Positions 43,391 to 55,366 of a stretch of 57,477 nt of DNA are shown piece after piece (the stretch's first letter is position 1; every line of letters begins with the position of its first letter). The stretch spans positions 1 to 57,477 of the forward strand of contig JAWLHA010000025.1 of the NCBI GenBank assembly GCA_041690535.1. Reading direction: 5' to 3'. The DNA is from JAWLHA01 sp041690535. Lineage in GTDB: Bacteria > Pseudomonadota > Gammaproteobacteria > Thiohalomonadales > Thiohalomonadaceae. The notes beneath the pieces are model-generated. The model was not told the origin of the DNA and searched no databases. It saw nothing but the letters and a program-made list of their open reading frames with translations. The position numbers were made by a program, and so were the translations under genes.

Positions 43391-44707
43391 ATGTCTGCAT
43401 TCGTTCCTCTTCGTGACATCCCCCAGGAGAGTATCTTCCGCCAAGGGGATGTCTTTGTTCTTTTCGGAGAACTTTTTGGGCGCGGTTACGTCAACGGCCT
43501 GCTTGATGAGGCCCGCAAGGCGGGCATGACCATCCTCGGGGTGACGGTCGGACGCCGCGACGAGAATCAGAAACTGCGGGCCCTTACCGCCGAGGAGTTG
43601 CAGGCGGCCGAGGCCAATCTCGGGGGCCGGATCATCAACGTGCCGCTGATGGCCGGGTTCGACCTGGACGCGCCGGTGGGCACGCCCACGCCGACCGACC
43701 TGTTGGCGGAGTTGAAGTTGACCAACTGGCAGGAGGCCAAGCTCGATTGGCAACACATCGAAGCCTGCCGGGAGGTGGGCGTGCGGCGTTTCAACGACGC
43801 CCTCGCCCAGGTGATGGCAGAGCTGGATCAGGCCATCCCCGATGGAGCCAACGTCTTCTTCGCCCACACCATGGCGGGCGGCATTCCCAAGACCAAGGTG
43901 TTTCTCGCCATCGCCAACCGGGTCTACAAGGGGCGCGGCGACCGCTTCCTCTCGTCCCGGGCGCTGCTGGACAGCGACTTGGGCCGGTTCATGCTCATGA
44001 ACTTCGACGAGGTAACGGCCAACACTTTCCACTACCTCATCGAGGGCAGCACCGCCATTCGTGAACGCCTGGCCAGGAGCGGCGGCGAAGCCCGCTACAC
44101 CGCCTACGGCTATCACGGCACCGAGATCCTCATCAATGGCGAGTACCAGTGGCAGACCTACACCAACTACACCCAGGGCTATGCCAAGATGCGCCTGGAG
44201 AGCCATGCCGAGAAGGCGTGGGAGCAGGGGGTGAAGGCGAGTGTGTTCAACTGCCCGGAAATCCGCACCAACTCCAGCGACATTTTCGTCGGGGTCGAGC
44301 TCTCCCTCTTCCCGCTGCTCAATGCGCTCAAGCGGGAGAATGGCGGCGCCTGGGCGGAGGAGCAGTGGACCCTCTGCCAAGGATTGCTGGAGGAGGGGGT
44401 GGAGTTGCAGCAGATCCTCCACACCATCGAGGGCTACAACGCCGATCCCTCCGTGGCTCGCTTCCGCGATTTTGCCGCCTGGCCCATGGACAACACCGCC
44501 GAGCTGGCCGAAGTGATGGTGGGCACCTCGGAGGAGATCACCAAGCTGCACAAGGAGCGCAAGGCGCTCATTACCGATCACCTCAGCGCCCTGGTGCTGG
44601 AGGGGACGGGGCCGCTCATGTTCCATGAGGCCTCCAAGCCCCACGGCCCGGTGCTGTGGCTCAGCCATGACATCATCGCCAAGCAGCTCAATCTCCTGCA
44701 CGGCTAG
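43391..44707 (+). CDS. Conserved protein, possibly FabMG-type enoyl-ACP reductase family
   Basis: A 438-residue soluble protein. The N-terminal strand-loop-helix VFVLFGELFGRGYVNGLLDEAR (residues 22-43) looks like a nucleotide-binding Rossmann start. AHTMAGGIPKTKVFLAIANR (about 158-177), YTAYGYHG, QTYTNYTQGYAKMRLE and NCPEIRTNSSDIF are strongly patterned and conserved-looking. I believe the family is the one annotated in databases as FabMG-like enoyl-ACP reductase, but I recall this from memory and cannot test it. It is a single-gene unit with a TAG stop that coincides with a family C insertion. Confidence 0.6.
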   Translation: MSAFVPLRDIPQESIFRQGDVFVLFGELFGRGYVNGLLDEARKAGMTILGVTVGRRDENQKLRALTAEELQAAEANLGGRIINVPLMAGFDLDAPVGTPTPTDLLAELKLTNWQEAKLDWQHIEACREVGVRRFNDALAQVMAELDQAIPDGANVFFAHTMAGGIPKTKVFLAIANRVYKGRGDRFLSSRALLDSDLGRFMLMNFDEVTANTFHYLIEGSTAIRERLARSGGEARYTAYGYHGTEILINGEYQWQTYTNYTQGYAKMRLESHAEKAWEQGVKASVFNCPEIRTNSSDIFVGVELSLFPLLNALKRENGGAWAEEQWTLCQGLLEEGVELQQILHTIEGYNADPSVARFRDFAAWPMDNTAELAEVMVGTSEEITKLHKERKALITDHLSALVLEGTGPLMFHEASKPHGPVLWLSHDIIAKQLNLLHG

Positions 44708-44891
44708 AGCACCGAACAGATAAATCCGAGGCGCCCAACATGTAGGGTGGATAAGCGCAGCGCATCCACCGTGCGGCGTCGAATTGGTGGATGCGCTGCG
44801 CTTATCCACCCTACCTCGGTTCGCTGCCCCCGCCACCTGCGGCGCAACTTGGCTGCGATTGGCGATCTTTCGGTTTACCTGTTCGGTGCTC
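44707..44891. repeat. Family C element, 185 bp, complete, inserted at CTAG on a stop codon
   Basis: Termini GAGCACCGAACAG and CTGTTCGGTGCTC are perfect inverted repeats. Each lies inside a CTAG (44704-44707 and 44891-44894), which fits insertion at CTAG with TA duplicated. The stop codon of the gene at 43391 is this left TAG. The interior is the GTAGGGTGGATAAGCG palindrome. Beyond it lies a hairpin GGCCTGCACCCTTCCCGGTGC region at about 44912-44940, perhaps the old terminator now pushed away. Confidence 0.85.
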
Positions 44892-45126
44892 TAGGCCGTT
44901 CTCCCGGTAATTCGGCCTGCACCCTTCCCGGTGCAGGCCTCTCTCCCGCTCTCCCACCGATCCGCGCTCACCCTTTCCTCTCAACCCGGGGGGCGTGGGG
45001 TCCTTGCACCCGTCACTTGCGAGACAGGCACCATGCCGGTGCCGAGGGGCTCCACGCTACCGCGCCAGCCGCCTTGGTCTCCACCCTCTCCTGTGGGGCG
45101 TCGTCATCCTTGTGCTGAGGGGGCCG

Positions 45127-45158
45127 GACTGGGGGGCCGGTTTTCCGGCCCCCCAGTC
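45127..45158 (-). terminator. Strong hairpin after the SRPBCC gene
   Basis: GACTGGGGGGCCGG and its perfect complement around TTTT (AAAA on the minus strand). It stands 12 bases after the SRPBCC stop. There is no U-run, so it may end transcription weakly or protect the 3' end. Confidence 0.6.
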
Positions 45159-45169
45159 GGTCACATCGC

Positions 45170-45595
45170 TCAGTGGAGGGTCTTTCCCTCTTCCACGAAC
45201 TCCTTGAAGTGCTTGAGATCTCCGTGGAGGCGCTGCTTGTCCATCCCCACCAGGTCTCCCGCCTTCTCGATCAGCCCCTTGGGCTCATAGTCCATGGTCA
45301 CGTGCACGCGGGTGGAGCCGTCCGAAATGGCCTCGAACTCGACCATGCCGTCGTTTTTGGTGCCACTGAGGCTGCGCCAGGCGATGCGGCGGTCGGGAAG
45401 ATCCTCGGTGATCTCCGCATCCCACTCCTCCTTCTTGCCCGCTACTTTGGCACGCCAGTGCACGCGCTTCTCGTCCAGGCGCCGCACCTCTTCGACCCCT
45501 TTCATGAACTTGGGGAAGTCCTCGTAGTGCACCCAGTGCATGTAGGCGGTCGAGACGGGGACGTTGACATCGATGGTGTCGCTGATCCTTGCCAT
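45170..45595 (-). CDS. SRPBCC (polyketide cyclase/dehydrase-like) protein
   Basis: A 141-residue helix-grip protein. It opens ISDTIDVNVPVSTAYMHWV and has the paired strands VHWRAKVAGKKEEWDAEI and RIAWRSLSG, then VHVTMDYEPKG. Such small START-like proteins bind hydrophobic ligands; those of this subtype (cyclase/dehydrase) have no proved activity. It is a single gene with its own hairpin terminator. The start ATG at 45595 is well preceded by GAGGAAC. Confidence 0.85.
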   Translation of the reverse strand: MARISDTIDVNVPVSTAYMHWVHYEDFPKFMKGVEEVRRLDEKRVHWRAKVAGKKEEWDAEITEDLPDRRIAWRSLSGTKNDGMVEFEAISDGSTRVHVTMDYEPKGLIEKAGDLVGMDKQRLHGDLKHFKEFVEEGKTLH

Positions 45596-45694
45596 GACGC
45601 GTTCCTCCCTGTTACTCCTCGCTCAACAGAAAGTTAGTCCAATCGCCGGAAGGCATGCGGCAGGGGGGTCTACACGCACTCTGCTGAGCAGGAC

Positions 45695-45839
45695 CAGGGT
45701 AAACGCATACTTATCCAAGAGCGATGTAAGTCCTTGAAAGCAGGCCGTCGAGCGTACAGGGATGTATTCACAGCGTACCTGCTTTCAAGGACTTACATCG
45801 CTCACAGCACGGCCGCGACGTGAGAATGCGTTTACCCTG
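45695..45839. repeat. Family A element, 145 bp, near-perfect target duplication
   Basis: Both termini and both internal arms are present, with a deletion in the GC-rich centre. CTGAGCAGG stands on both sides (45684-45692 and 45840-45848) with a one-base offset at the left junction. It occupies most of the gap before the ligase gene; nothing else is seen there. Confidence 0.88.
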
Positions 45840-45932
45840 CTGAGCAGGCCTACCGCCGCTTCGGGCGCGTCGTTACAATGGTTGGCCTGGACATCAAGGA
45901 ACGATGCGCCGCAGCGCACGAGGAGCGTGTGA

Positions 45933-46787
45933 ATGTTTCCGGCCCTACGCGCCTGCATTGCTGCAGGCATTCTTGTCTTTCTGCCCCCATGCGTTCATGA
46001 CGCGCTTGGCGGGCCGCCGCCGCTCATGCTGGCGACGGTATGGACCGGCGGCGATGACCCGACCGGCTGGTGGATGAGCGAGAAGTACGACGGCATTCGC
46101 GGCTATTGGGACGGCCGTGCCATGTGGAGCCGCAATGGCGAACCCATCCCCGTCCCCGAGGCGTTTCGCGCGGTTCTCCCCCCCTTTGCCCTGGACGGGG
46201 AGTTGTGGGCCGGGCGGGGCGGGTTTGAGGCGGTCGCCTCCACCGTTCGCGATAGGGTGGCCGGCCCCGGTTGGGCCCGCATCCGCTATGTGGTCTTTGA
46301 CCTGCCCGGAGAGGAGGCCCCCTTCGAGGCGCGCCTCGGCCACTTCGCCGACTGGCTGGAGCAGCACCCGGCAGCGCCACTGATGGCGGCCGGGCAGGTC
46401 CGCTGCGAGGGGGCGGGTCACCTTCAGGCGTTCCTCACCCGCATCGAGAGAGAGGGGGGAGAAGGGGTCATGCTGCGGGCTCCCGCCTCCCCCTATCAGG
46501 CGGGGCGCAGTCCCTTTCTGCGCAAGTACAAGTCGTTTCAGGACGCCGAGGCGCGGGTGATCGGGTATAACCCGGGCCGCGGCAAGTACGCGGGGCTGGT
46601 GGGTTCGCTGCTGGTGGAGCTCGCCAATGGGACCCGATTTTCGGTGGGTTCCGGTTTGACGGAGCTGCAGCGGCGAAATCCCCCCGCCATCGGCAGCGAG
46701 ATCACCTTCAAACACCACGGATGGACGGGCAAGGGTAAGCCGAGATTTCCGGTGTTCTGGCGGGTGCGGCAGCCGGACACCAAATAG
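45933..46787 (+). CDS. Periplasmic ATP-dependent DNA ligase (LigE type)
   Basis: A 284-residue minimal DNA ligase with nucleotidyltransferase and OB domains only. A signal peptide is visible (ACIAAGILVFLPPCV, residues 7-21), as in LigE, which works in the periplasm. Motif I is K51YDGIRG with the adenylated lysine; motif III FALDGELWAG, motif IV EGVMLR and motif V LRKYKS are all present. The start ATG 45933 follows AGGAG. LigE is thought to act on DNA outside the cytoplasm, for example during uptake. No competence gene is next to it. Confidence 0.9.
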   Translation: MFPALRACIAAGILVFLPPCVHDALGGPPPLMLATVWTGGDDPTGWWMSEKYDGIRGYWDGRAMWSRNGEPIPVPEAFRAVLPPFALDGELWAGRGGFEAVASTVRDRVAGPGWARIRYVVFDLPGEEAPFEARLGHFADWLEQHPAAPLMAAGQVRCEGAGHLQAFLTRIEREGGEGVMLRAPASPYQAGRSPFLRKYKSFQDAEARVIGYNPGRGKYAGLVGSLLVELANGTRFSVGSGLTELQRRNPPAIGSEITFKHHGWTGKGKPRFPVFWRVRQPDTK

Positions 46788-46831
46788 CCTTGCGCTTCGG
46801 GGCACTGGTTCGGCGACGCAGCGCCAGGCCA

Positions 46832-50086
<3,255 letters not shown>

Positions 50087-50174
50087 GGGCCGGATTGAAA
50101 AATAGTGGCGCGGCTGCGGGGGTGGGCACATTACCACAATCGGCGCGCGGCGGGCACGGACGCGGCGCGGCTGC

Positions 50175-50340
50175 CACGGTAAACGCATACTCACCCAAAA
50201 GCGACGTAAGTCCTTGAAAGCAGGTCGTCGGCCGCATGGACGCGGCCGTCGAGCGTACATGGATGTATTCACAGCGGACCTGCTTTCAAGGACTTACGTC
50301 GCTCACAGCACAACCATGACGTTAGTATGCGTTCACCCTG
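50175..50340. repeat. Family A element, 166 bp
   Basis: Termini CACGGTAAACGCATACTCAC (one change) and GTATGCGTTCACCCTG; both arms present. The flanks do not match, so it is an older copy. It lies between the helicase and parC starts and ends 83 bases before parC, so it may overlap the parC promoter region. Confidence 0.88.
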
Positions 50341-50423
50341 GCGCGCGAGGGAGGGCGTTTGACCCGCAACCGGTGGCTGGCTAAGCTGCCATCCTTCAAC
50401 GGATTCCATCTAACCGGATCGAC

Positions 50424-52673
50424 ATGGCGAATCAAGCGGACATCAGCTACGAAGGCGTCGAGCGCCTGCCCCTGAAGGTCTTCACCGAGAAGGCGTACCT
50501 GGATTACTCCATGTACGTGATCATGGATCGCGCCTTGCCCAACATCGGCGACGGGCTCAAACCCGTGCAGCGGCGCATCATCTACGCCATGTCCGAGCTC
50601 GGCCTCTCCGCAGCGGCCAAGCACAAGAAGTCGGCCCGCACCGTGGGCGATGTGCTTGGCAAGTACCACCCCCATGGGGATTCCGCCTGCTATGAGGCGA
50701 TGGTGCTCATGGCCCAGCCCTTCTCCTACCGCTACCCGCTGGTGGATGGCCAGGGGAACTGGGGTGCGCCCGATGACCCGAAATCGTTCGCCGCCATGCG
50801 TTACACCGAGGCGCGTCTGGCCCGTTTCTCCGAGCTGCTGCTGGCCGAGGTGGGGCAGGGGACGGTGGACTGGGTGCCCAATTTTGACGGCACGCTGGAG
50901 GAGCCGGCGGTGCTGCCCGCCCGGGTCCCCCATGTGCTGCTGAACGGCACCACCGGCATCGCCGTGGGCATGGCCACGGACATCCCGCCCCACAACCTGC
51001 GGGAGGTGGCGGCCGCCTGTGTGCGCCTGTTGGAAGACCCCCAGGCGAGCGTGGGCGAGTTGTGTGAGCACGTGAAGGGGCCGGATTATCCCACCGAGGC
51101 GGAGATCATCACCCCCCGCAGGGACCTGCAGAAGATCTACGAGACCGGGGGCGGCTCGGTGCGCATGCGCGCCAAGTGGGAGCAGGAGGAGGGCGATATC
51201 GTCGTCACCGCCCTGCCTTATCAGGTCTCCGGGGCCAAGGTGCTGGAGCAGATCGCCCAGCAGATGCAGGCCAAGAAGCTGCCCATGGTGGAGGACCTGC
51301 GGGATGAGTCGGATCACGAGCACCCCACCCGCCTGGTGATCGTGCCCCGCTCCAACCGGGTGGACCTGGAGGGGCTCATGGCGCACCTGTTCGCCACCAC
51401 CGATCTGGAGCGCACCTATCGGGTGAACATGAACATCATCGGTCTGGACGGCCGGCCGCGGGTGAAGAACCTGCGCGAGATGCTCACCGAGTGGCTGGAG
51501 TTCCGGGTGGGGACGGTGCGCCGACGGCTCCAGTATCGCCTGGAAAAGGTCGATCGCCGCCTGCACCTGCTTGAGGGTCTGCTCATCGCGTTCCTCAACA
51601 TCGATGAGGTGATCCACATCGTCCGCACCGAGGATGAGCCCAGGGCGGTGTTGATGGCGCGCTTCGGCCTTACGGAGGTGCAGGCTGACTTCATCCTTGA
51701 TACCAAACTGCGCCAGTTGGCGCGGCTGGAGGAGATGAAGATCCGGGGTGAGCAGGCGGAGCTGGCCAAGGAGAAGGCGGAGCTGGAGAAGACCCTCGGT
51801 TCCGAACGGCGTCTCAAGACCCTGGTGCGCAAGGAGCTCACCCGGGACGCCGAGGAATACGGCGACGAACGGCGCTCTCCCATCGTGGAGCGGGAGGCGG
51901 CCCAGGCCATGGACGAGTCGGCCCTCATCCCGGCCGAGCCGGTCACGGTGGTGCTCTCCGAAAAGGGGTGGGTGCGCGCTGCCAAGGGACATGAGGTGGA
52001 CCCGGCCGGACTCAGCTACAAGGCGGGGGACGGCTATCGCGCCAGCGCCCGGGGCAAATCCAACCAATTGGCCACCTTCATCGACTCCACCGGCCGGACC
52101 TTTTCGCTGCCGGCCCATTCGCTGCCCTCGGCCCGCGGCCAGGGCGAACCGCTCACCGGGCGGGTGAATCCGGTGGCCGGGGCGGAGTTCATCGATGTCC
52201 TGATGGGTCAGCCGGAGGAGCGCTATCTCGTCGTGAGCGACGCCGGTTACGGCTTCGTGGCCCGGCTGGAGGACCTGAGCGCCGCCACCAAGAACGGCAA
52301 GGCCGTTCTGAAGCTCCCCATGGGGGCCAAGGTATTGCCCCCTGCCCCGGTGATCGATCTGGAGACGGATTTGCTCGCGGTGGTGAGTAATGAGGGACGG
52401 CTGCTGATCTTCCCCCTCAAGGAGTTGCCGGAACTGGCCAAGGGCAAGGGCAACCAGATCATCGGTATCCCCTCGGGACGGGTCGCAACCCGGGAAGAGT
52501 TTGTGGTGGCAGCCATCGTGTTGCCTGCCGGTGCCGCCCTCACCCTCCTTGCCGGCAAGCGCCACATTACCCTGAAGCCCTCCGATCTCGAGCACTACCT
52601 CGGCGAGCGAGGCCGCAGGGGCAACAAGTTGCCGCGGGGATTCCAGCGCGTGGACGGGATGTCCGCCGGCTGA
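50424..52673 (+). CDS. parC: DNA topoisomerase IV subunit A
   Basis: The DNA-cutting subunit of topoisomerase IV, 749 residues, the normal ParC length. The catalytic tyrosine is Y127 (MRYTEARL). The quinolone region reads KYHPHGDSACYE, with S87 and E91 equivalent to the wild-type Ser80 and Glu84 of E. coli, so no resistance change is present. The C-terminal beta-pinwheel region (about 490-740) is complete. The ATG at 50424 follows a short ribosome-like stretch. It is monocistronic; the lipoprotein gene converges on it with 28 bases between. Confidence 0.97.
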   Translation: MANQADISYEGVERLPLKVFTEKAYLDYSMYVIMDRALPNIGDGLKPVQRRIIYAMSELGLSAAAKHKKSARTVGDVLGKYHPHGDSACYEAMVLMAQPFSYRYPLVDGQGNWGAPDDPKSFAAMRYTEARLARFSELLLAEVGQGTVDWVPNFDGTLEEPAVLPARVPHVLLNGTTGIAVGMATDIPPHNLREVAAACVRLLEDPQASVGELCEHVKGPDYPTEAEIITPRRDLQKIYETGGGSVRMRAKWEQEEGDIVVTALPYQVSGAKVLEQIAQQMQAKKLPMVEDLRDESDHEHPTRLVIVPRSNRVDLEGLMAHLFATTDLERTYRVNMNIIGLDGRPRVKNLREMLTEWLEFRVGTVRRRLQYRLEKVDRRLHLLEGLLIAFLNIDEVIHIVRTEDEPRAVLMARFGLTEVQADFILDTKLRQLARLEEMKIRGEQAELAKEKAELEKTLGSERRLKTLVRKELTRDAEEYGDERRSPIVEREAAQAMDESALIPAEPVTVVLSEKGWVRAAKGHEVDPAGLSYKAGDGYRASARGKSNQLATFIDSTGRTFSLPAHSLPSARGQGEPLTGRVNPVAGAEFIDVLMGQPEERYLVVSDAGYGFVARLEDLSAATKNGKAVLKLPMGAKVLPPAPVIDLETDLLAVVSNEGRLLIFPLKELPELAKGKGNQIIGIPSGRVATREEFVVAAIVLPAGAALTLLAGKRHITLKPSDLEHYLGERGRRGNKLPRGFQRVDGMSAG

Positions 52674-52688
52674 TTGTGAGCGTATTGG

Positions 52689-52704
52689 CCCGTTCGGTGC
52701 TCTA
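52689..52704. repeat. Family C solo terminus at a stop codon
   Basis: CCCGTTCGGTGCTCTA matches a family C right end (one change) and its last bases are the complement of the TAG stop of the lipoprotein gene. No second end is present before parC. Confidence 0.5.
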
Positions 52705-53775
52705 CGGCGCCGTGCCCGCTTTCGAGCCCCGCAGGCGCGACAGGGTCTCCACCACCCGTTGGGCGCGCTCGATGTGATCCCGGGCTTGAGTGTGATCAGG
52801 GTCCAGGTGGGTGACTTCGGTCCAGCGGGCGATCGCCTCCTGGAATTCGCCCCGACTGTAAAGGGAGGCCCCTTCGCTCATGAGCGCCTCGATGCGTGTG
52901 GCCGTCGCTTCTCGCAGGCGTGCGGTGTCATCCCGCAGCTTGTCCTCGCCCACCAACTCCCTCAACCGATTGAGCACCCGCCGGGCCTCGATGTAATCGC
53001 CCGCGCTGTAGGCCTTGGAAAACGCGGCGCGCAGCGACTGTGACTCGGTCTCCCGTTGGCGGGCTTGCACCTTCGCCCGCGAGGCCCGGACGCGGGCCTC
53101 TTCCTTCCGCTCCAGGTTGGCAATGGTGCGCTGCAGCGTTTCGGTCTCGTCCCCGGGGGCGAGCCGTACCGCCAGATCGGCCAAATGGGCGGCCTCTTTC
53201 AGTCGTCGTTCCTCCAGGGCCCGCTGCGCAAGGGGCGCTAGTCTTTGGCCCACCTCCTGGGCATCCCGGCGATCGCGTTCCAGTCGACGTCGGCCCGCCC
53301 AAGCCTCCGCATCGGTGCGCACCAACTCCTCCACCAGCGGCAGCGAGCGCAGCAGCGCCTCCCCGCGGAGCACGAGTAACTCCTGCTCCAGCCATGCGAG
53401 GCGGGCCTCGCGATGCTGCAGGAAGGTTTGATAGGCCTTTTCCAGGTGGGGGTGCCCCGACAGCCTGGCGCGGGCGGCACGATAGAGCTCGAGCGCGCCT
53501 GCCCAGTTGTCCCCACTCTCCAGCGCCCCTGCCTCTTTCTCGACCTGAAGGGCGTAGCGGTTGGCCAGCATTTCGATGTGGGCCTTGCGGCCGAGCAGGT
53601 GTTGGTGACGGGGATGGTCACTGGGGACGAATTCGAAGACCTGCAAGGCCCTCCCATACTCTTGTTGCTGCACGTAGCCGTCCAGGGTCGCATCGATGTC
53701 TCCCTGCAAGGCACTGAAGGTGGTGCAGCCCCCCAGTGAGGCAAGCAGTAGCACGAAAGGGAAACGCCGCTTCAC
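52702..53775 (-). CDS. TPR/coiled-coil-like lipoprotein
   Basis: A 357-residue lipoprotein: the signal ends in ASLGGC with Cys17 (lipobox L-G-G-C), so it is membrane anchored in the periplasm. The rest is almost all helical, with repeated helix pairs (YGRALQVFEFV, WAGALELYRAAR, FQEAIARWTEVTHLDPDH) like TPR repeats. The C-terminal repeat is the clearest (about 305-335). GTG 53775 overlaps the stop of the cyclase gene by 4 bases, so it is coupled to it and may serve as its periplasmic sensor partner. Function unknown. Confidence 0.75.
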   Translation of the reverse strand: MKRRFPFVLLLASLGGCTTFSALQGDIDATLDGYVQQQEYGRALQVFEFVPSDHPRHQHLLGRKAHIEMLANRYALQVEKEAGALESGDNWAGALELYRAARARLSGHPHLEKAYQTFLQHREARLAWLEQELLVLRGEALLRSLPLVEELVRTDAEAWAGRRRLERDRRDAQEVGQRLAPLAQRALEERRLKEAAHLADLAVRLAPGDETETLQRTIANLERKEEARVRASRAKVQARQRETESQSLRAAFSKAYSAGDYIEARRVLNRLRELVGEDKLRDDTARLREATATRIEALMSEGASLYSRGEFQEAIARWTEVTHLDPDHTQARDHIERAQRVVETLSRLRGSKAGTAP

Positions 53776-55268
53776 GCCGCCTGGCCCTCCCCGAGGGGGG
53801 AGACTTCCGCCAAGCGCGCCTGGAGAAGTGGCTGTTCCGCCGGCGAGACATCAAGGATGCGATAGACGGTCACCGGCTCGCTCTTTCCTCGCAGCCGGAT
53901 GCTCCCCTTGGGATCGGCGACCAGCCGGCTTGCCAGCCGGTTTTCCCCCCGCATGGTTTCGCTGAGCACGATTTCGCCGGCCTCGGCGACGCCCGCAAGC
54001 CGTGAGGCAAGATTCACCGCGTCACCGACGACGGTGTATTCCATCCGTTCCGAGGAGCCCATGTTTCCGGCCAGCATCTCGCCCGCGTTCACCCCGATGC
54101 GGAATTGGACCGGGATTTGCCCGGCCGATTCCCGCTGCCGGTTCAACCGCTCGACGAGGCGCTGAATGAGCACCGCGCAGGCCACGGCGTTGAAGGCGTG
54201 ATCGGGATCCGGCTCCGGTACCCCGAACACCAGCATGGCGCAATCCCCCATGTACTTGTCGATGTGACCGCCAAAGGCGAGCGCAGCCCGGTCGATGTGG
54301 CTGAAGTAGTCGTTCAGCAGCGCACTCACCTGTTCCGGGGCCAGGCTTTCCGACAGACGGGTAAAACCGACGATGTCCGCGAAGACCACGCTCGCGCAGA
54401 CCCGGATGCCCCCCAGTTGCACCCGCTCCAAGTCGCCCAACACCTCTTTGGCCACCTTGGGCGAGACGTATCGGGAAAAGGTCTTCTCCACCTGCTCTTT
54501 GCGTAGCAACCCCTCGCTCATGGCATTGATGGAGGCGATGAGGCTGCCCAGCTCGTCCCTGCGGTTCTGCTCCAGGCGTACCCGGTAATTGCCCGCGGAG
54601 ATGGCCTTGCTGGCCTCGATCAACTGGTGAATGGGACGTGTCAGCCGTTTGGCGAGCAAGAGCGAGGCGATAATGCCCAGGCCCACCATCAGGAGCATGG
54701 TCGAGACGACGGTGCGCAGGGCCGCCAATTGCCCCTCCGCCATAAGCGAGCGATCGAAGTGCAGGGCCACAAAGCCGGCGGTGAGGTCCTGAAAGGTCAC
54801 CGGTCGAAAGAAGGTGATCAGCGCCTCCTCGGGGCCATTCTCCGGCCGATGCACCCACTCCACGCTACTCTCCGTCGCCGGCAGCAACCGGGGAGGCGGC
54901 TGCGTTCCCACCGCCACGAGCTCCTGGCGCGCTTCGGTCAGAATAGTTACGCCCCGGGTTCGGCCCTGGGTTGCGGCATTGCTGGCGATGACCTCCAGGG
55001 TGAGGCGATCGTCGGCAAGCAGAGGCTCTCTGATGGATTCGGCAAACTGTCGGGCGAGGGTGGCGCCGAATGAGTCCATCTGCTGGTGAAGCAGGCTGGA
55101 CTGACTCTTGAGCACCAGCAGGCCGAGCAGGGCCATGCCCCCGGTGATCAGCAGCGTGATGAGAAGGGCCAGTTTGTAAGCAATCGGAAAGTGTGAAAGC
55201 TTGGGAATGGTCACCCGGGCGGCGAGCTTGGCCCGAAGCGCCCGGGTGATCTCACGTCCGGTCTGCAC
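53772..55268 (-). CDS. HAMP-domain class III adenylate/guanylate cyclase
   Basis: A 498-residue membrane enzyme. TM1 (about 28-52), a periplasmic sensor loop to about 165, TM2 (about 180-205), HAMP (205-260) and a class III cyclase domain (about 290-480). FADIVGFT carries the first metal aspartate, GGHIDKYMGDCAM has the second metal aspartate and the lysine expected for ATP specificity, and RIGVNAGEMLAGNMGS-like motifs follow. The start is a GTG at 55268. It probably makes cAMP on an extracytoplasmic signal. It is the first gene of the pair with the lipoprotein. Confidence 0.9.
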   Translation of the reverse strand: MQTGREITRALRAKLAARVTIPKLSHFPIAYKLALLITLLITGGMALLGLLVLKSQSSLLHQQMDSFGATLARQFAESIREPLLADDRLTLEVIASNAATQGRTRGVTILTEARQELVAVGTQPPPRLLPATESSVEWVHRPENGPEEALITFFRPVTFQDLTAGFVALHFDRSLMAEGQLAALRTVVSTMLLMVGLGIIASLLLAKRLTRPIHQLIEASKAISAGNYRVRLEQNRRDELGSLIASINAMSEGLLRKEQVEKTFSRYVSPKVAKEVLGDLERVQLGGIRVCASVVFADIVGFTRLSESLAPEQVSALLNDYFSHIDRAALAFGGHIDKYMGDCAMLVFGVPEPDPDHAFNAVACAVLIQRLVERLNRQRESAGQIPVQFRIGVNAGEMLAGNMGSSERMEYTVVGDAVNLASRLAGVAEAGEIVLSETMRGENRLASRLVADPKGSIRLRGKSEPVTVYRILDVSPAEQPLLQARLAEVSPLGEGQAA

Positions 55269-55285
55269 GGCGTTTCCCCCGGCTC

Positions 55286-55308
55286 AGCCGCGGCCCGCAG
55301 CCGCGGCT
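55286..55308. other. GC-rich stem-loop between SulP and the cyclase
   Basis: AGCCGCGGC and GCCGCGGCT can pair around a 5-base loop, with TATTTTAT to the right. It is in the 98-base gap between the two minus-strand genes. The T-rich side is on the upstream side for the SulP transcript, so it is not a classical terminator for it. Confidence 0.35.
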
Positions 55309-55366
55309 ATTTTATAAGGCGATCTAATACAGAATAGCACCGGTCACGCCCGTGCAGGGGCCAGGC

